NCBI RefSeq assembly: GCF_001640805.2
Contig: NC_066850.1
Coordinates: forward strand, 5,218,894 to 5,282,893
Source: Lates calcarifer
Lineage: Eukaryota; Chordata; Actinopteri; Centropomidae
DNA: 64,000 nucleotides
Direction of reading: 5' to 3'
Below are positions 11,697-26,011 of the stretch, in pieces. The notes under the pieces are model-generated. The model worked only from the letters and a program-made list of their open reading frames with translations. It was not told the DNA's origin and did not search any database. Position numbers and translations under genes: made by a program. How positions within the stretch are numbered: position 1 is the stretch's first letter; each line of letters opens with the position of its first letter.

Positions 11697-14600
11697 GGAC
11701 CCCTGACTCACACCAGTGGTCAGGGTGTGGTTTGCTGTTGTTTCCTTAGTGATTGAGCTTGATTAGTTAAGTTGTTGTGAACAGCAGGCACCTGGCACGA
11801 TGACCTGTTCTCTCAAAAATCCTGTTTTTTTTTTTTCTTTTGGTGACAAAACATTTAAAGGAATAGTTCAGTTATTCACTGAGGAGATCCGTGCTGCACG
11901 TCTGTGATGTAAAAATATAGCTGAAGCAGGTTAGCTTAGCTTAGCAGAAAGACCGGAAACAGGGGGAAACAGCTAGCTTGACTAACAAACATCCTACACC
12001 ACTACAGCCCAGTAATTACCACATATTTCATTTGTTTAATTTATATAAAAACAGTGTGTAGATGACAGTGTCAGATTATTTCTAGGCAAACTGTGTCCGA
12101 AATCACTCACTCATTCACTCCCACCCTACTCACTATCTAGGGAATTCAGTGGAGAGGACTATGTGTGTTAATATGTGTGAATATTTTCAGTTTGCTGTGT
12201 TTCCTATTTGTCTTACTGTATTTTAACTTATTTTTTATTTTCTAATCACTTAACTCCTTAATAATTTAATTGATAAATGATTCTTTTACACTTTGTCTTA
12301 ACTGCTTTTCAGATTTTATGTAAAAAGCTCTTTGAATTTCCTTGATGTTGAAATGTGCTGCACAAAAAAACTTGCCTTTACAGCTATTTGACTCGCTCTC
12401 TGATGCATTGTGGGATACTTTGAGTCCACTAATAATTATCTATACATTCAGACAGCACTACAAAACAGATTTCAGCCCCAGTCTTTATGCTAAGCTAAGC
12501 TCAGCTAAGCTAAGCCTTACTGGCTGTTTGTGCCATCTACATATAAAGTTCACAAACGTAAGAGTGGTGTCAGTCTTCTCATCTGACTCTCAGCAAGAAA
12601 GTGATTAAGTATATTTCCCAAAATGTCAAACTATTCCTCATCCCACAATTCCACACTTCTCCATTCACTTGATAAATTCATAACACATTCAAAGCATCCG
12701 ACACGGTCCCGTTTCTCTATATAACTGACTGTGACTCTGCACTTCACAGCCTCTCTCTGATTTGAGGACGTAAACGCCACACAGAGAAGGAAAAGGCAGA
12801 GAGAGCGTCGATCGAGCTTATTGAATCATCAGGAGAGGAGCAGAGCGACAGACTCATCAAGACCCTTTTAGTCTCCGTGCTGTAGCAGTGCATCTTTCTC
12901 CCCCTCTCGCTCTCCAACATGCTCGCAGTGCAGGAGATGGATTTTTCTGAGAGCATTGTGAGGGGTGACCTATTTTAGCTCGTGTGTGTGTCTGCATGGA
13001 AGGTGACCGTCAATACAGCCTCTCTGCCACTAGCGCTCCACGCCCCCACTTCCTGGCCACACACGCGAAGAAACCTTTCTTTCTTTTTTCTTTTTTTTCC
13101 TCCGCTTGCTTCTGCAGGAAGAGCATATTTTCTGCCAATCAGTGTTCACTGCCGAGTTCAAACAGAGAATGTGTTTCTCTCTGTATGTGTGTGAATTATT
13201 CAGTGTGCCTGGGAAGTATAGTGATGCTGACTTATTCAGCCAGTAGACAGAAAGTAGGTTAGACCTACTAACAATTACATCTTTCTCTCTCCTCCTCCTC
13301 TGTCTTTCTCTTTCTTCTTCCACTCTCTTTCTAATCTTCTTTTTTCTCTCCGTCTGTCTCTCTCTCTCTTTGCCCAGTAACTGCCCTGGCATCCTCGAGT
13401 CGTTTTAGGCCAAGTCAAGTCATTGTGAAGAAATGTGTCTGTGAGCACACATGACTCAGTCGCACCCTGAAGGGGGTCTGTGAAGCCGGCACTGGGCTTT
13501 TGGGGGCAACGCCCAGTGTGTGTGTGTGTGTGTGTGTGAGTGTGTGTGAGTGTGTGTGAGTGTGTGTGAGTGTGTGTGTGTGTGAGCGTTTATATGTGAT
13601 TGTGTGGGGCAGTGGAAGTCGAGCGTTCACAGGAAACTGGCCAAGTCAGTCATGCTGTTTTACACTTCTGACCGATAGGAAGTAAGAGAGTAATAGAAAC
13701 AGCAGGGAGGAGAAGTAGAGGAATAGAAAGAGCTGGACCGATATGAGAAAGATTTTCTGTTATTCAAATCTATTATGTGCCTGTAATTCTGCAGTAAAAA
13801 GAGAGATAAAAGCACTGGGGTGAAGCGCTTTACATCAGAAACGCATAGTATTCAGTGTGTTGGTCCAATTGAGTGCAGCATATAAAAAATACTGCAGCCC
13901 AGTCTGTCTGAAAAGGTTGAAAACTAGTTGAACACCATCTATCAACAGACGACCATCAGCAGTAAAATTTAAATTATCTGTTGTACGCATTTCGCTGACA
14001 CGACCACAACAGTGCAGCGCAGGTGGTTTCAGTGCATTCTTATCTTTAAATGTGTGAAAACCATAGAAAACTCTTTGGTGAGAGTTTTCTAGTGTTCAAG
14101 TTGCTTCCCTTTCCGGTGAAGAGGAGCGCTTCCTGTGATGTGCTGTACCTGTGTTCTTGTATGTAGATGTAAAACACTCTCCTGTTGCAGCTTGAGGATT
14201 TGCTGTATTTCAGCTGTCATCCAAAACAAGCAACATTATTGTCATGAGAATTTTTCCTGGGTTAAATCTAACTATTATTTTCATTAAAAATTATTTTCTT
14301 GTTAAATTGATCAGTCATTTTGTCTCTAAAACGTCAGAAAGCAGTGAAAAGTGAAACCTCATGCTTGTGCTGAAACGTCAGCTTATGGAATAAAGTCAAC
14401 GCTGCATAACCATCATTGTGCTCCTGCATCTGCAAATATTTTTGCTTTTTCACTGCCTACAGTGAAAAATGCCTGTCACAATTCCCCAGAGCCCAGCATT
14501 ATTTATTTACATAGCTTGTTTTATCCGACTAACAATCCAAAAGTCAAAGATATTTAGGTTTTTCTCACATATGATGAAGAAAAGAACAGTTAAGCTTGAA

Positions 14601-17600
14601 GAAACGAGGAATGATGAAGAGACATGTAATTCATCCTCATGCTCTCCCTCTACCCCCTCTGTTTTTCCTCTTCTTATTCATTTTTTTTCCCCCGTCAGAG
14701 TTGCCCCATCGCTTGTTGTCATTTTGGAGAGACTGATACACCACTAACTGTTGTGTAGTAAACAAGAATTAAATAGAAAACTACACTCGAGTGGTGATAG
14801 AAGTGAGGATATTTACTTTTCTTCGCCCTCCTCCTCCTCCATTCAGAACAGAAGCTAGTGCGAAGCGACATAGTGTGTAAAGGGAGAGTGTGAATGAACT
14901 ACAGAAACAAGGAATAAAAGAACCCATTAGCTTAGTTACCAAGAGCCTCTCAAAAGCTTTGGCTCTCCCTCTTTCCTTCGCCCTGTTTCTCTCCCCCCTT
15001 TTGTCTTTTTTCCTCTCCCCCCACATCACTCCTTCTCTCTCCTCCATGAAAAATACCCATGTCCTCCTCTCCTCTCCTTTCCTCTCTTCTTCTTCTCCTC
15101 TCTTGTTGGTTTGTTTAGCTGTGGTACAGAGCAGCAGGCAGGGACTCAATCTCTCTCTCTCTGCTTTATTTCTTTAGCATCCTCCAGGCTTATTTGTGTG
15201 TGTGTGTGTGTGTGTGTGTCTTTTTGTACTTGTGAGTGTGTATTTTACGTAACCGAGGAAGTAAGAGTAATTAGAAACAGGGTCTGCCTGTGGGACAATG
15301 GAAAGTAGACAGAAAAAGGGCGAGACAGACAGTAGCTGGGTCTCCATCCAAGTGTTTTTTTGCAAGGATGAATCCCATTATATAAGCATAACATTACAAT
15401 ACAGTATAGCGTCTTGTAAGTGTAATGTGTAAGTAATTGACAGCAGGTATATAGTTGCCAGATTAATGGCTTAATTCTACAATAACCAGTAGATTAAGAG
15501 ACTTTTTGAAGCACTTGTCTATAAAATATCTTCTCACCACAGCCTCTCATAAAGTACTGTATCAATATTTCTCTCAGTTACACATCTGTTGACTTCATTT
15601 GAATTGATGGAATAACAGTTATTCCACATTTAGCGAAGCAATGTTTGTGTACAACTTGTATGGATTGAAATTCTGTTCAAAAGCAGAAAGACAGTGTAGC
15701 CTTTATACCTTACTAGAACCTCAGGGTTGCACTGATGCATGTGCATTTTTGCTTAAGTACAAATGTAGTTGCAAAACATTATGTTTGTCATCTTTTTAGC
15801 TTTTCAATAAACACACAGCTGTTGCTAATTTGACCAACTACTGAGATTAGAACAGAAAATGCCTCCTCCAGTCTGGTGGACAAGGTGTTTGAAGCAGCAG
15901 CAGCAAGAAAACAAACAAAAAACCTGATATCAGGAAACCTAATACCTTAACTTTGCTGTAAAACTGGATTTGCATGTGCTGAAGTGCCTTTGAGCAAAGC
16001 AATGAGGTTGCTGACTTCTAGGTGTTGTCTGCGACTAATAATAAACATGCGTTGACCTTTGCTGAAAGAGCGACGAGTTGCTGCACAATGTCAGGATTTA
16101 TGGGCTTTAATGGGAAAATCAACTAGTTTTTCCCAGTGTGCTGTAAATGAAGTGAAATGGGCCACAGAGAGAAAATACTTATCATCATTACAGCGTTAGA
16201 GGGCACAATTCTGTGCATGTTTGTCTCCGCATAATGTGTTTTGTGGGTTGGGGGAGTCGCAAACCATCACAAATCACCACTGCCTGCCTTTCCTGCTCAT
16301 TGTGCGTCTCAGTGTGTGTGTATGTGAGTGTGTGTGTCTCTTCCCGGGCTCTGGCCCAGCACAGAAGCAGACCTCTGTTGGAAATGTAATTCACATGAGG
16401 CCAGAGGAGCTCTAATGCTATTACCACACACACACAAACACACATATACACACACAGCTGTTGCCGCCCACAGTCTTTATGTGTGTGTGTGCATACCTCA
16501 AACTCGTTCTCTCCATTGCTTCCTCAGTTTTCTGGTAGTCTGTCGTGGTTCAGAAAGATGCAAAATGAAAGGTGAAAAACTCATTATGTCTCCAGGGTGT
16601 CTCTTTGCTAATAGTGTTAACTGTTTACTTGTGTGTGAGAGACTTAATGCAGCAGTACAGGAAGCTGTTGGGTCAAAAAGACAACTTCCACAAAGACAAA
16701 ATAAAAGAAAAAGGAGTTGAAAGTTGGTGTGAGAGGGAGATTTGTCCGACAGAGGATCGGAGAATTATCTCTTTGTAATATCACATAGTTGGTGTAAGTG
16801 ACGTTGTGGCAAGAGTGAAACAAGGACAGAGAAAAGTCTGAGGGTTGGGAGTCTCAGGAAGTCTGGATGCACAGTGCAGTCGCAGTACGTGTCCATGTTA
16901 CACTGACAAGAGGAAAAGCCTGCAGTCAGTGCCAGAGAGAAGAGAGAGAGACGAGAGGTGGGACCATTTTTCACACGAGGCTCCGGCAGCCTGAACGCCC
17001 ACGCCGACTTTCTCAGACTCGCAGGCAGAGAGAGAGAGAGAAAGGGGCGGGGGGCAGAAAAAGTGGAGTGATGCCTAATTTCCTCACTGTCTCAAGAAAG
17101 AGAGAAGAGAGCGATTGAAGCATCTGAGAGAACCTCGAGAGCGTTATCACGCGAGCTGGGCAGCAGCAGGAGTTTCTTTAAAGTTTCACTGTGATGCTCA
17201 AGGACAAAGTGAAGTTGTGAAATGAAAAAATTACTTTAAGTTTTAGCGGGTTGCTAAGGGTACCCGCTCCTGGCAAGAAACCACGTTCGGTAAAAAATCC
17301 TGTTAATCAAATATCACCATGAAGGAGTCCTGTTCGTCTGCATCACTGCCTTAACCAGAGGTTTTAAACAGATAGCTACTTTGGTAGAAACAATATAGTA
17401 AAATCTCTACTGCTTAACAACCCCCCTTATTTCATCGGACAACTAAGACGCTCTCCTTTTGTGGACCAACGCTCTAAAGAAATTATATTCAGAGCCACAG
17501 TGTCTGAGGACAGCCAGCTAAGCTTTGGTCTGCTGTCAAGACAGGAGATGTTGTAATTTGTTCTCCTCCCATTAACTGAATGTGTCTTCATCAGTGTCAG

Positions 17601-20600
17601 CTGCTATTAAATTTGGCCACATTTAACTTCGTCCACTGCAGGAACAGGAGTGTGTGTGTGTGTTAGAAGGGGGCTGTGGTTTATTAGCAGCAGAGTGAAT
17701 GTTGAAGGATGTGCACTGAAACCACTGAAACCTGATTTTACAGCATCTTGAAAAAAATGTAACTCAATCAAATGAGTATTTCTCTGTTTGTAGAGACGCT
17801 GCAGAGTTTAGATTTTTTATTCCCAGCACCTTTATCACAACTGCTCACCAAAACGCTGTCATATACTCCTGTTTTCTGTGTATTTATCTGTGATACACAG
17901 ATAAAAACAGACTTGTCTGACTGTATCGCACCTGCATCTCTTTCATGAGAGTAAAAAATGTTGCTTTTCCACTGTTTGTAGGTCCATTTATTCCCACAAA
18001 CATGCCGTACAACCTGTCCAGGCGAGAATGAAGAAAAAGAATATAATTTGATACCGTCTGCTTAATAATTTATTTCTCTTGTTTGCCTTCCAGCGGTTAC
18101 GGCGGTTATCTACCAAATACCGGACGGAGAAGATCTACCCCACCAACGTAGGAGAGAGGGAGGAGAATGTCAAGAAGAACAGATATAAAGATATACTGCC
18201 ATGTAAGTGCTGCTGCCGTGCAGGAGATGTAAAGTTAACAGAGCTATTGTTAATGATGTTAGCTACACCTGTGCTCTCTCTGCTGTGAAAACAGGAGATA
18301 AGCCAGCGATGACGGACATATAAATACTGCTGTGTCTGATCCATTAGGGCAAAAGACACAGAGAAGCACTTAGAGGTTGTAATATCAATTTTATGCTGAT
18401 GATGGTATTTTGTATATCACAGGTTCCACATAAAACCAGGTTATTACTGAATCTGTAGTTTACATTTGAGGCTAGATTGTTAATTTAAAATGCAGGTAAA
18501 CAAAACACACTTAGTTGCCAGTTTATTAAATGCATATATTTAGTATAATGGTCTCACATACACACGAAGCTTTCACTGTACTTAATGACCTCAGGGGAAG
18601 CCTCCATGACCCAACATCTGTCCTACTTTTTTATACCTTTATCCTCTTTCTCTCCTCTGTCCATCCATTCATTAAGGCTTTTAGTAAATGAGCTGCTGAT
18701 AAGGCAAAGGAAGAGCTGGTTCACCCGTAACAGATGTGCACACACACATACAGTGCATAGGAATGAGGATGTGTCTGTGTCCATTAACCTCTTTACATGA
18801 TTCCACTTCTCTCATGTTTTTATCCGTGTCCTCGTTTGCTCTCTCTTTGTCTCATTCTTTACATTTTTCATCTTATCTTTTCCTCTTTGTCTTCATCTTA
18901 TTCTATTTTCCTTTACGTCTCAGTTGTTTGTATTTGCCCCTTTTTGAGTGTTAAATATTTTAAAATAAAATTATGACGTTCATTATTCCCCTCTGTATTT
19001 TGTTTCCCTCCGCAGTTGATCACAGTAGGGTGAAGCTGACGTTAAAAACAACCAATCAGGACACAGATTACATCAATGCCAACTTCATCAAGGTAAAAAT
19101 CAGGCGACTTTGCTGCGCTCTCTGACTGGTTTGAGATGTGTCTACTGTGCAGATTTGTGTTCATGCTTTCTGTCCCTTTCTCTCCCATCAGGGTATGGAT
19201 GGCCCAGAGGCCTATATTGCAACTCAGGGCCCACTGCCAAACACTGTCATCGACTTCTGGAGGATGAACTGGGAGTACAACGTAGCTGTGAGTATGGCTC
19301 ATTGGGTGGAGGAAAAGCAGAACCACTGTGTAAAAAAAAAAAAAAAAAAAAGACTATACTGTATAATAGGAATGTAAGGATTAAACTCTCATAATACCTC
19401 AGTAACAAGTCCATGATACAATATTTATTGCAAAAAAGCAACTGTTTTGTTTATTGAACAAACAAGAAGTCATTATTTTAGTCAGTTGTATTCCCTGACT
19501 GCAGTCTGGCTGTTTTTAATTTATCTGTCAACTTTTCCTCCCTGATGACTGGTGATGATTAGATCTAAAAGATTCAAAGGTTCTCCCTCGCCTCTGACAC
19601 CGGCGTCCACCAGCTTCACTAGATTCATAGATTTGAAGAGGGAGCGAGCGCAAAGGATTATGGTCTCAGTAGTTCTTTCCCTTCTCCAGCGGCTGTAACG
19701 AAACTACAGTTTTGCCTGGAAGACCTATTGTTTGTTTTACCGAATCAAGGTGTTTTTGTTCTCACGATATCATGAAATTGACGATATTGTTACATCCCTG
19801 CTGTATAATGTGTAGGAGAGAGCCCATGTGTCAACTTGCATGAACAACAGAAAGTCGTCACAGCAGTTATGCAAAGTTCACATACGTGTCGAAGCTCATG
19901 TTCTACCGGTTAGGGAGTTTTTACTGGCTAGAATGAGATATTACCTCTAAGATGACAACTCACATCCTTTTATGTGAACACTGTAAGTGCAGCAGTTAGA
20001 AATAGACACCTTTACAGTTTTCTTATGAATATTCATGGTGTTATTTTACAGCATCTGTGCAGCGGCAGCAGCGGTGGTGGTTGTGGTAGGGGTTGAATAA
20101 GGTTTGGGTCACACAGCTCTGCACAGTTAATAACTGTTTAAAAAAAGTAAAACTGTAATAATTAAAGTAATTAAAGTAAATATTTAATGCGGTTGTCAGA
20201 AACGAAGAGGCAGATGGGGAGTGCTTATGCCTGAACCAGATGGACAGATCTTGAGAGGGAGGGAAAGAGCAGTGATCAGGTTTAACCAGCTCTCTGAACC
20301 GATGTAGATCGCAGCTGTGATAATTACTCCTGTATGATCAAAGGGAAACATGTGAGATATAGATGTGAGAGTGAAACCTAAGATCAAAAAAAAAATGATC
20401 TGAAGTCTGAACCCATCCTGTAGGAAGGGAGAAGGTTGAGCCATTCTCAGTTCAACTTTTTCACATTCTGCATGAGACTCTGCTGAGCCACTGGTCCTAA
20501 TATTCGTAGCCACAGATTCACATAAAGAGAAGATGTGCAGTTGAACAGAACTGTATTTTTGGATATGCAGGGTTTAAATATTGACAGATCCTTCTTGTTT

Positions 20601-23600
20601 GTGTCTCTGCAGGTTATTGTAATGGCTTGTCGAGAGTTTGAGATGGGAAGGGTAAGGCCTCTTTACATAATCAGTGCATGCATACATGTCTATATGTGTA
20701 TATATTTTCTCCACAAGATAACAGTGAATGTTTTCCTTCACATTTTTGTCTGTTAGCAGTCCTTGTAGAAGTAGCTACATAAAATAACAAAGTTAAAGCC
20801 TTGATTTTCGGCATTTGTAGTATTTTATTGTAGTATTTTATATGTCTTTCTTGTTTGAGTGTAGCTATGTGTTTGTATTTGTGAGAAGAGGGACTGAGAG
20901 GTTGCTCAAGGCAGTTACTAAAGCCTTGAATAAATTTGCATTGATCCAAGCTTGTTATCATTTTAGGTCAAGATGTTCACTGAAATAGTAATAAACTGTG
21001 ACTGATAGCTCAAATAACTTGTGTGTGTCTGTGTAAATGTGTGTTTTACACATGCAGACATATGTATGTATAGTACAGTGTAGTGTATTTAGTCTTTCTC
21101 TTTCTGTAATTGTCATCATCTGTGTTCCTTGTGTCACTTTGTTTGTTTATGTTCGAACCAGAAAGTGTGTGTGCACAGGAAGCTGTGGTATCTGCCTGGT
21201 ATTCTGTTCTAAGCCAAAGCTAACTCTTGTTCTTCTCTGGTTAGAAAAAGTGTGAGAGATATTTCCCGCAGCAGGGGGAGGAGCCCATGAGTTTTGGTCC
21301 TTTCAGAATCTCCTGTGTAAGTAGGCAAATCTCTGATAATACAGCTGTTTGTCTAATGAGTGGTGGAGTGGTCCGTTTGGACTCCTGCATTTCTCACATT
21401 TTGTTCTAATGACTGTTTTTGTCGAGGGGTTGTGTAAACGTTCTCCCTGTCTTTGTGTTCTAGGAATCAGAGCAGGCCAGAACAGACTACTTTATCAGGA
21501 CTTTGATGGTGGAGTATGAAAACGTGAGTCCTCTAGCTTACTGCTCACTGTGTTTTTGTAGACTTTATTAATCCAGGAATGCAGTTTTCTTAAAACTTGG
21601 GCTTTTCTCCCCACCAGTAGTCAAAATATTGCAAAACCAATAGTGGTATTTTTCCAATATCTCTTTTGTGAGATGGCAAATGTATGCAAAAATCATGACA
21701 AATATCACCACTCCACCTTAAAAAAACCCCAAAACATTCCCCTGTATGTCTCTCTGCAGGAAACCCGGAGGATAACACAGTTCCATTATATGAACTGGCC
21801 GGACCATGACGTCCCCTCATCGTTTGACTCCATACTGGACATGATTGGACTAATGAGAGAGTACCAAGAGAATGATGATGTCCCTATATGTGTGCACTGC
21901 AGGTTGGTGTATATGCTGTACACACTGTGCTGAGACACCACCATAAATATGTAGGAACATACTGTTCAGTGGCATTTTAAAAAGAGAGGGTTGTATACAA
22001 TGTTCACAAAATCATAGCTCACACCAGCGTTGATGATTCACGAATCATATTAAATTTCTCACCAGTGCTTTTGAATGATACATGAGATTGTTGTTGGTTT
22101 TCTGTGAGGAGGCAGCAAGAATGTGAAACAGGTGGACGACGCTGGTTTGTGTGTTTTGAAATCAAGTTTTCAACACAGCAGAAGAATGTTGCAGCAGCTG
22201 TTAAACCGCATACAAATACACATTTACTCCTGGCAGAAGCTTGACGTTAAGTTTAAAATTCAGCTCGTTACATACCAGAAAGTTTGAATGACTTGTCTTG
22301 GGTTGACATTTCTGTTTTCAGCTGACTAATGTTCTCATTTAGATTTGATTAAGAGAAGGATAATTAACCACTTAGCTGCCGTTAAGGATTCAGCCATGAC
22401 TCTCGCTGCAGCTCCTGTGATTGGTTTACACATTTAAATGTCATCGGCCCAGGCAGTGATAAAAATATGACAAAGCCGTCCCACTGAAGGACTTAAAATT
22501 GTGACAGAGTGAACAAGAATGAAAACAAAACTCACTGAATCACAAGGCTGTAGATTCAGGTTTCATGCCGGGTGCACACACAGCGCACACACTGTCTCCA
22601 TGTGTGTGTAATCAGCGATAATGAGCAGCCTGAGGACATTTCCTGGTTCCTCTGTTACACAGCAGGACTTAAAGCTGTGCCTCTGCGTCTGTAAAGATGC
22701 TTTGTGTGGGTCGACGGGTACTGTACAGTATGTGTGTGCTCGTTAGAGTCTCAGAGGGCTCTCTGACAGCATGAGACAAACTTTTATGATTTTATGTCTC
22801 AGACGTGATGTCACATAATCTCAGCTTCTGTGCGGCTCCTGTCTCCATCCTGTCTGGATGAGGTGTAGACGAAATGTAGAAATCCAGAGTGGAGGAGCGC
22901 GTGTGTTTGCGATAAGGAGATGTCGGCTTTAGTGTGTGTTTTTGTGTCTTCACACATGTGCTTCTGTTGAATCTAATCTGAATGACTGTGACTGTACAGT
23001 GCAGGCTGTGGGAGGACGGGTGCAATCTGTGCTATCGACTACACGTGGAACCTCCTCAAAGCTGGGGTATGTGACCACACTCCCACACACAAACACTTTC
23101 CACACACCAAATGCAATGACTGATGTGAGAATTGACCTTTTTTGCTCTGTTGTGTTTTTTTAAAGAAAATACCAGAAGATTTTAATGTTTTTCGGTTAAT
23201 CCAAGAAATGAGGACTCAGCGACACTCGGCCGTTCAAACCAAGGTTTGTTTTTAGTTTTAATTTGTATTTGTTTACACACAGAATAGTCTTACGCAACTG
23301 ATGTAATACAAAGTTGTTGTGAGTAATATGGATAAAATATAGAAATGCTAATTAGCGTTTGGGTGCTAACTGCTAACCGCAAGTGTCGCTGCACCCAGAT
23401 TTTTCACCCCACAAGAAACCAGGGATCTGAGATGTGTGTTGTGTGATTGTTTGATATTTTAATGAATTTCCACAAGCTCGTTTCTCAACAGTGGGTATCA
23501 GTTTCTTTGTATGAAAACCACCACGTTCCTGCCCCCAGAGGCTGTGAAAACATTTTGCATAACTGCGCTAATACCTGATTCTGGCAATGATCAAAGAAGA

Positions 23601-25972
23601 TCAAAATCAAAGGCAATGACATTTACAGGTGTGCATACACCACATGAAAAAATAAAATTTAACCAAACGTTTCAGTCTTGTTAAGCTTTTTAAGTTCTGA
23701 ACTATTGAAATCTCTTGTGCACCTTAGCAACAGAGACAAACTATATTTCTGGTGTTACTCATCACTAACTTGCTGCTCTTTATAAGTCCCCAGGCCTCTT
23801 TGTGCTCCTTGCTGCACACATGGTTAAATATGGATCCTCCCAGCTCGCACATTCCCACCATAATTTGTAACTGGTTTAGGTTGTTTTACCAGAGCTGTGA
23901 CATGGGTGTGTTTGTGCGTCTCCTCGCTCACATATTACAGTCATATCTGTATCTTCAAGTGAAATACTGTGCGTTCAAAATAACAACGCACTGAGCGCCA
24001 TCTGCCCTTTTGCACCTTATTTATGGCGTTCCCTCCCACACACACACACATCCGCACACCGAGAGAGAAAATGAGCCGTTAGATAAATAATAGAATCGCC
24101 CTGATAGACACTGACACAGGTTTGAATTCAGTGTCTTGCACCAGATTTCAGTTGCAAGCCAGCAACTGTAATGTAATTTCTGAAAATGCAGTGCAATACT
24201 CCTGCTGCCTGACCAGGGGAAAGTAATGAGATTATATCAGTGTGCATCAGTGAAGGCCGTTCCATTGTTTTCACACAGGTTGTATTTCATAACCTTGTAA
24301 ATGGATGTTTCTCAGTATTGACACAGAGATTGTTTTTTGCTTTTGTATTGATTTGCTGAAACGCTCTTCTCCTTCACCTCACCTTTCTTCCATTTAACCC
24401 CTTTTTTCCTCTCTTTCCGCTGCTTCTCTTTCTCTTTCTTTGCCCTTTTCTCTGTCTTTTTCTTTTCCTTCCAGGAGCAGTACGAGTTAGTTCATAGAGC
24501 GATTGCTCAGCTCTTTCAGAAACAACTGCAGCTACTGGAGAGCCCCACCAACACGCAGATACACGATGGCATGGTATGACACACACACATACAAAAACAC
24601 ACACACATACACATGTATTGTACATGCTGTCTGGTGTTAAAGAAAGACAGGATGTCGCTGAGTAACACACTCGGAGTGGGAAAAAAACACAAATAATTAG
24701 TCACAGGGGAAGGAGCGGGTAGGAGGGATAGAGGAGAGGAGGAGAGGCCTTCAGAAAACTTTGCTCTTTACACAGAGAGAAAAAGAAGAGTTACAGAGTT
24801 TGTGCCAAAATAAGAGAGAAAGAGAGAGAGAGAGAGAGATCTTCCTTCAGGATAATCTCAGAGGACTGGATACAGTTAGACCTGTTTATGAAGAGCTAGA
24901 AAAAAGCTTTGCTCCATCAGTCACCACTGCCCTCGTTTTCATTTACTTCACACTCTCCCTCATTGCCCCCAAACACACACACAAACACGCTCTATATATG
25001 AAGTGTAATTAATTATCCCTGCTCCTCGTCCCATCGCACTAGAGTTACAAACATATGATAAAAATAACATATTAAGGAAATCAAAGGAGCAGTAAACAAT
25101 TTGTCCTCAGTCAGGCCTGGGCCTGTTAATTTAAAGAAGTTACACCACAAACTATTCAGAAAAAAGTAGTCACTATGACACAATTACACATCAGGTTTTA
25201 CAAGAAGCATCTACATTTCATTAATATGATAAACAAACATGTTATTACTGGTAATTTATAAACAAAGTGAAAGAGAAAGTGAGAGACTGGCTTCAGACCA
25301 GCTCCTCTCCTAAACTCTTTTGATACAGGTTGTACTGTTGCACCAGTCTGCTTGATTGGTCCTCTCTTGAAACATAAAATATTCTGCTCGTTAGTGGGGG
25401 AAAAAAATAGCTGCTCTTCCAGATTGCTCCTGGGAAATGTAGTCAAACTAGTCGTGCTACTTCTGTAGCTACGTGAAGATAAATGACAGATCAGCGAGGC
25501 AGTGTGGAAGACAAACCCTAAAGACAAGAGGACACATTAGGACTATGAAAGCGTTCATTGGCAGCGACCCAGGAGCTGACTTCCTGCTTAGGAAGCTCTA
25601 ATGACATCACCACCCTCCACCTCCCATAATGCACTTTGTCTGAGAATAGACACGCATCCGTTGGGAGAGGGGTACCCTTGCAAGAGACAGTCACACAAGC
25701 ATGTTTACGTCAGGAAAGACTCAGCTGACACACTTTCTAAACTGTCGCCTAAATTCCTAAAATATCTTTTAAGCTTTTCTAAAATGAGGACGAGTGAGTT
25801 CACTGTTCTGCACTTTAAGAAAATACACCACTTGTTTTAAATCTTGTATTGTATTAACTGTTTGTTAAGAAAAGGTGTGGCATGTATGGAGGAGGACAAC
25901 GACTCCAGTGCAAGTTTGTTGCTACTGATTAGAACCTTATTATCTAATAAAGTTGCAAGTCCAACAGGCTCA

Positions 25973-26011
<39 letters not shown>

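Larger units (their letters stand above)
11857..12640. mobile_element. MITE with TTAGC-repeat ends, carrying nested insertions
   Basis: The left end (AAAGGAATAGTTCAG, then TTAGCTTAGCTTAGC and GGAAACAGGGGGAAACAGC) and the right end (TAAGCTAAGC repeats, then CTCAGCAAGAAAGTGATTA and CAAACTATTCCTCAT) are inverted relative to each other. They match a MITE very common in percomorph fish. The middle is replaced by at least two other repeats. Confidence 0.7.
3443..18093 (+). other. ptpn12: ptpn12 intron 1 (14.65 kb)
   Basis: The largest intron of the gene, bounded by GTGGGT and TTGCCTTCCAG. I see no coding exon inside it. It contains a short TA-rich run (3777-3796), poly-T (7089-7107), a SINE-like relic (7787-7865), CA and GT microsatellites, a nested MITE complex (11857-12640), a second MITE relic (14230-14620) and pyrimidine-rich stretches (13281-13375, 14945-15110). 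The remaining unique sequence shows nothing I can name. First introns often hold enhancers, but none can be pointed to here. Confidence 0.85.
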
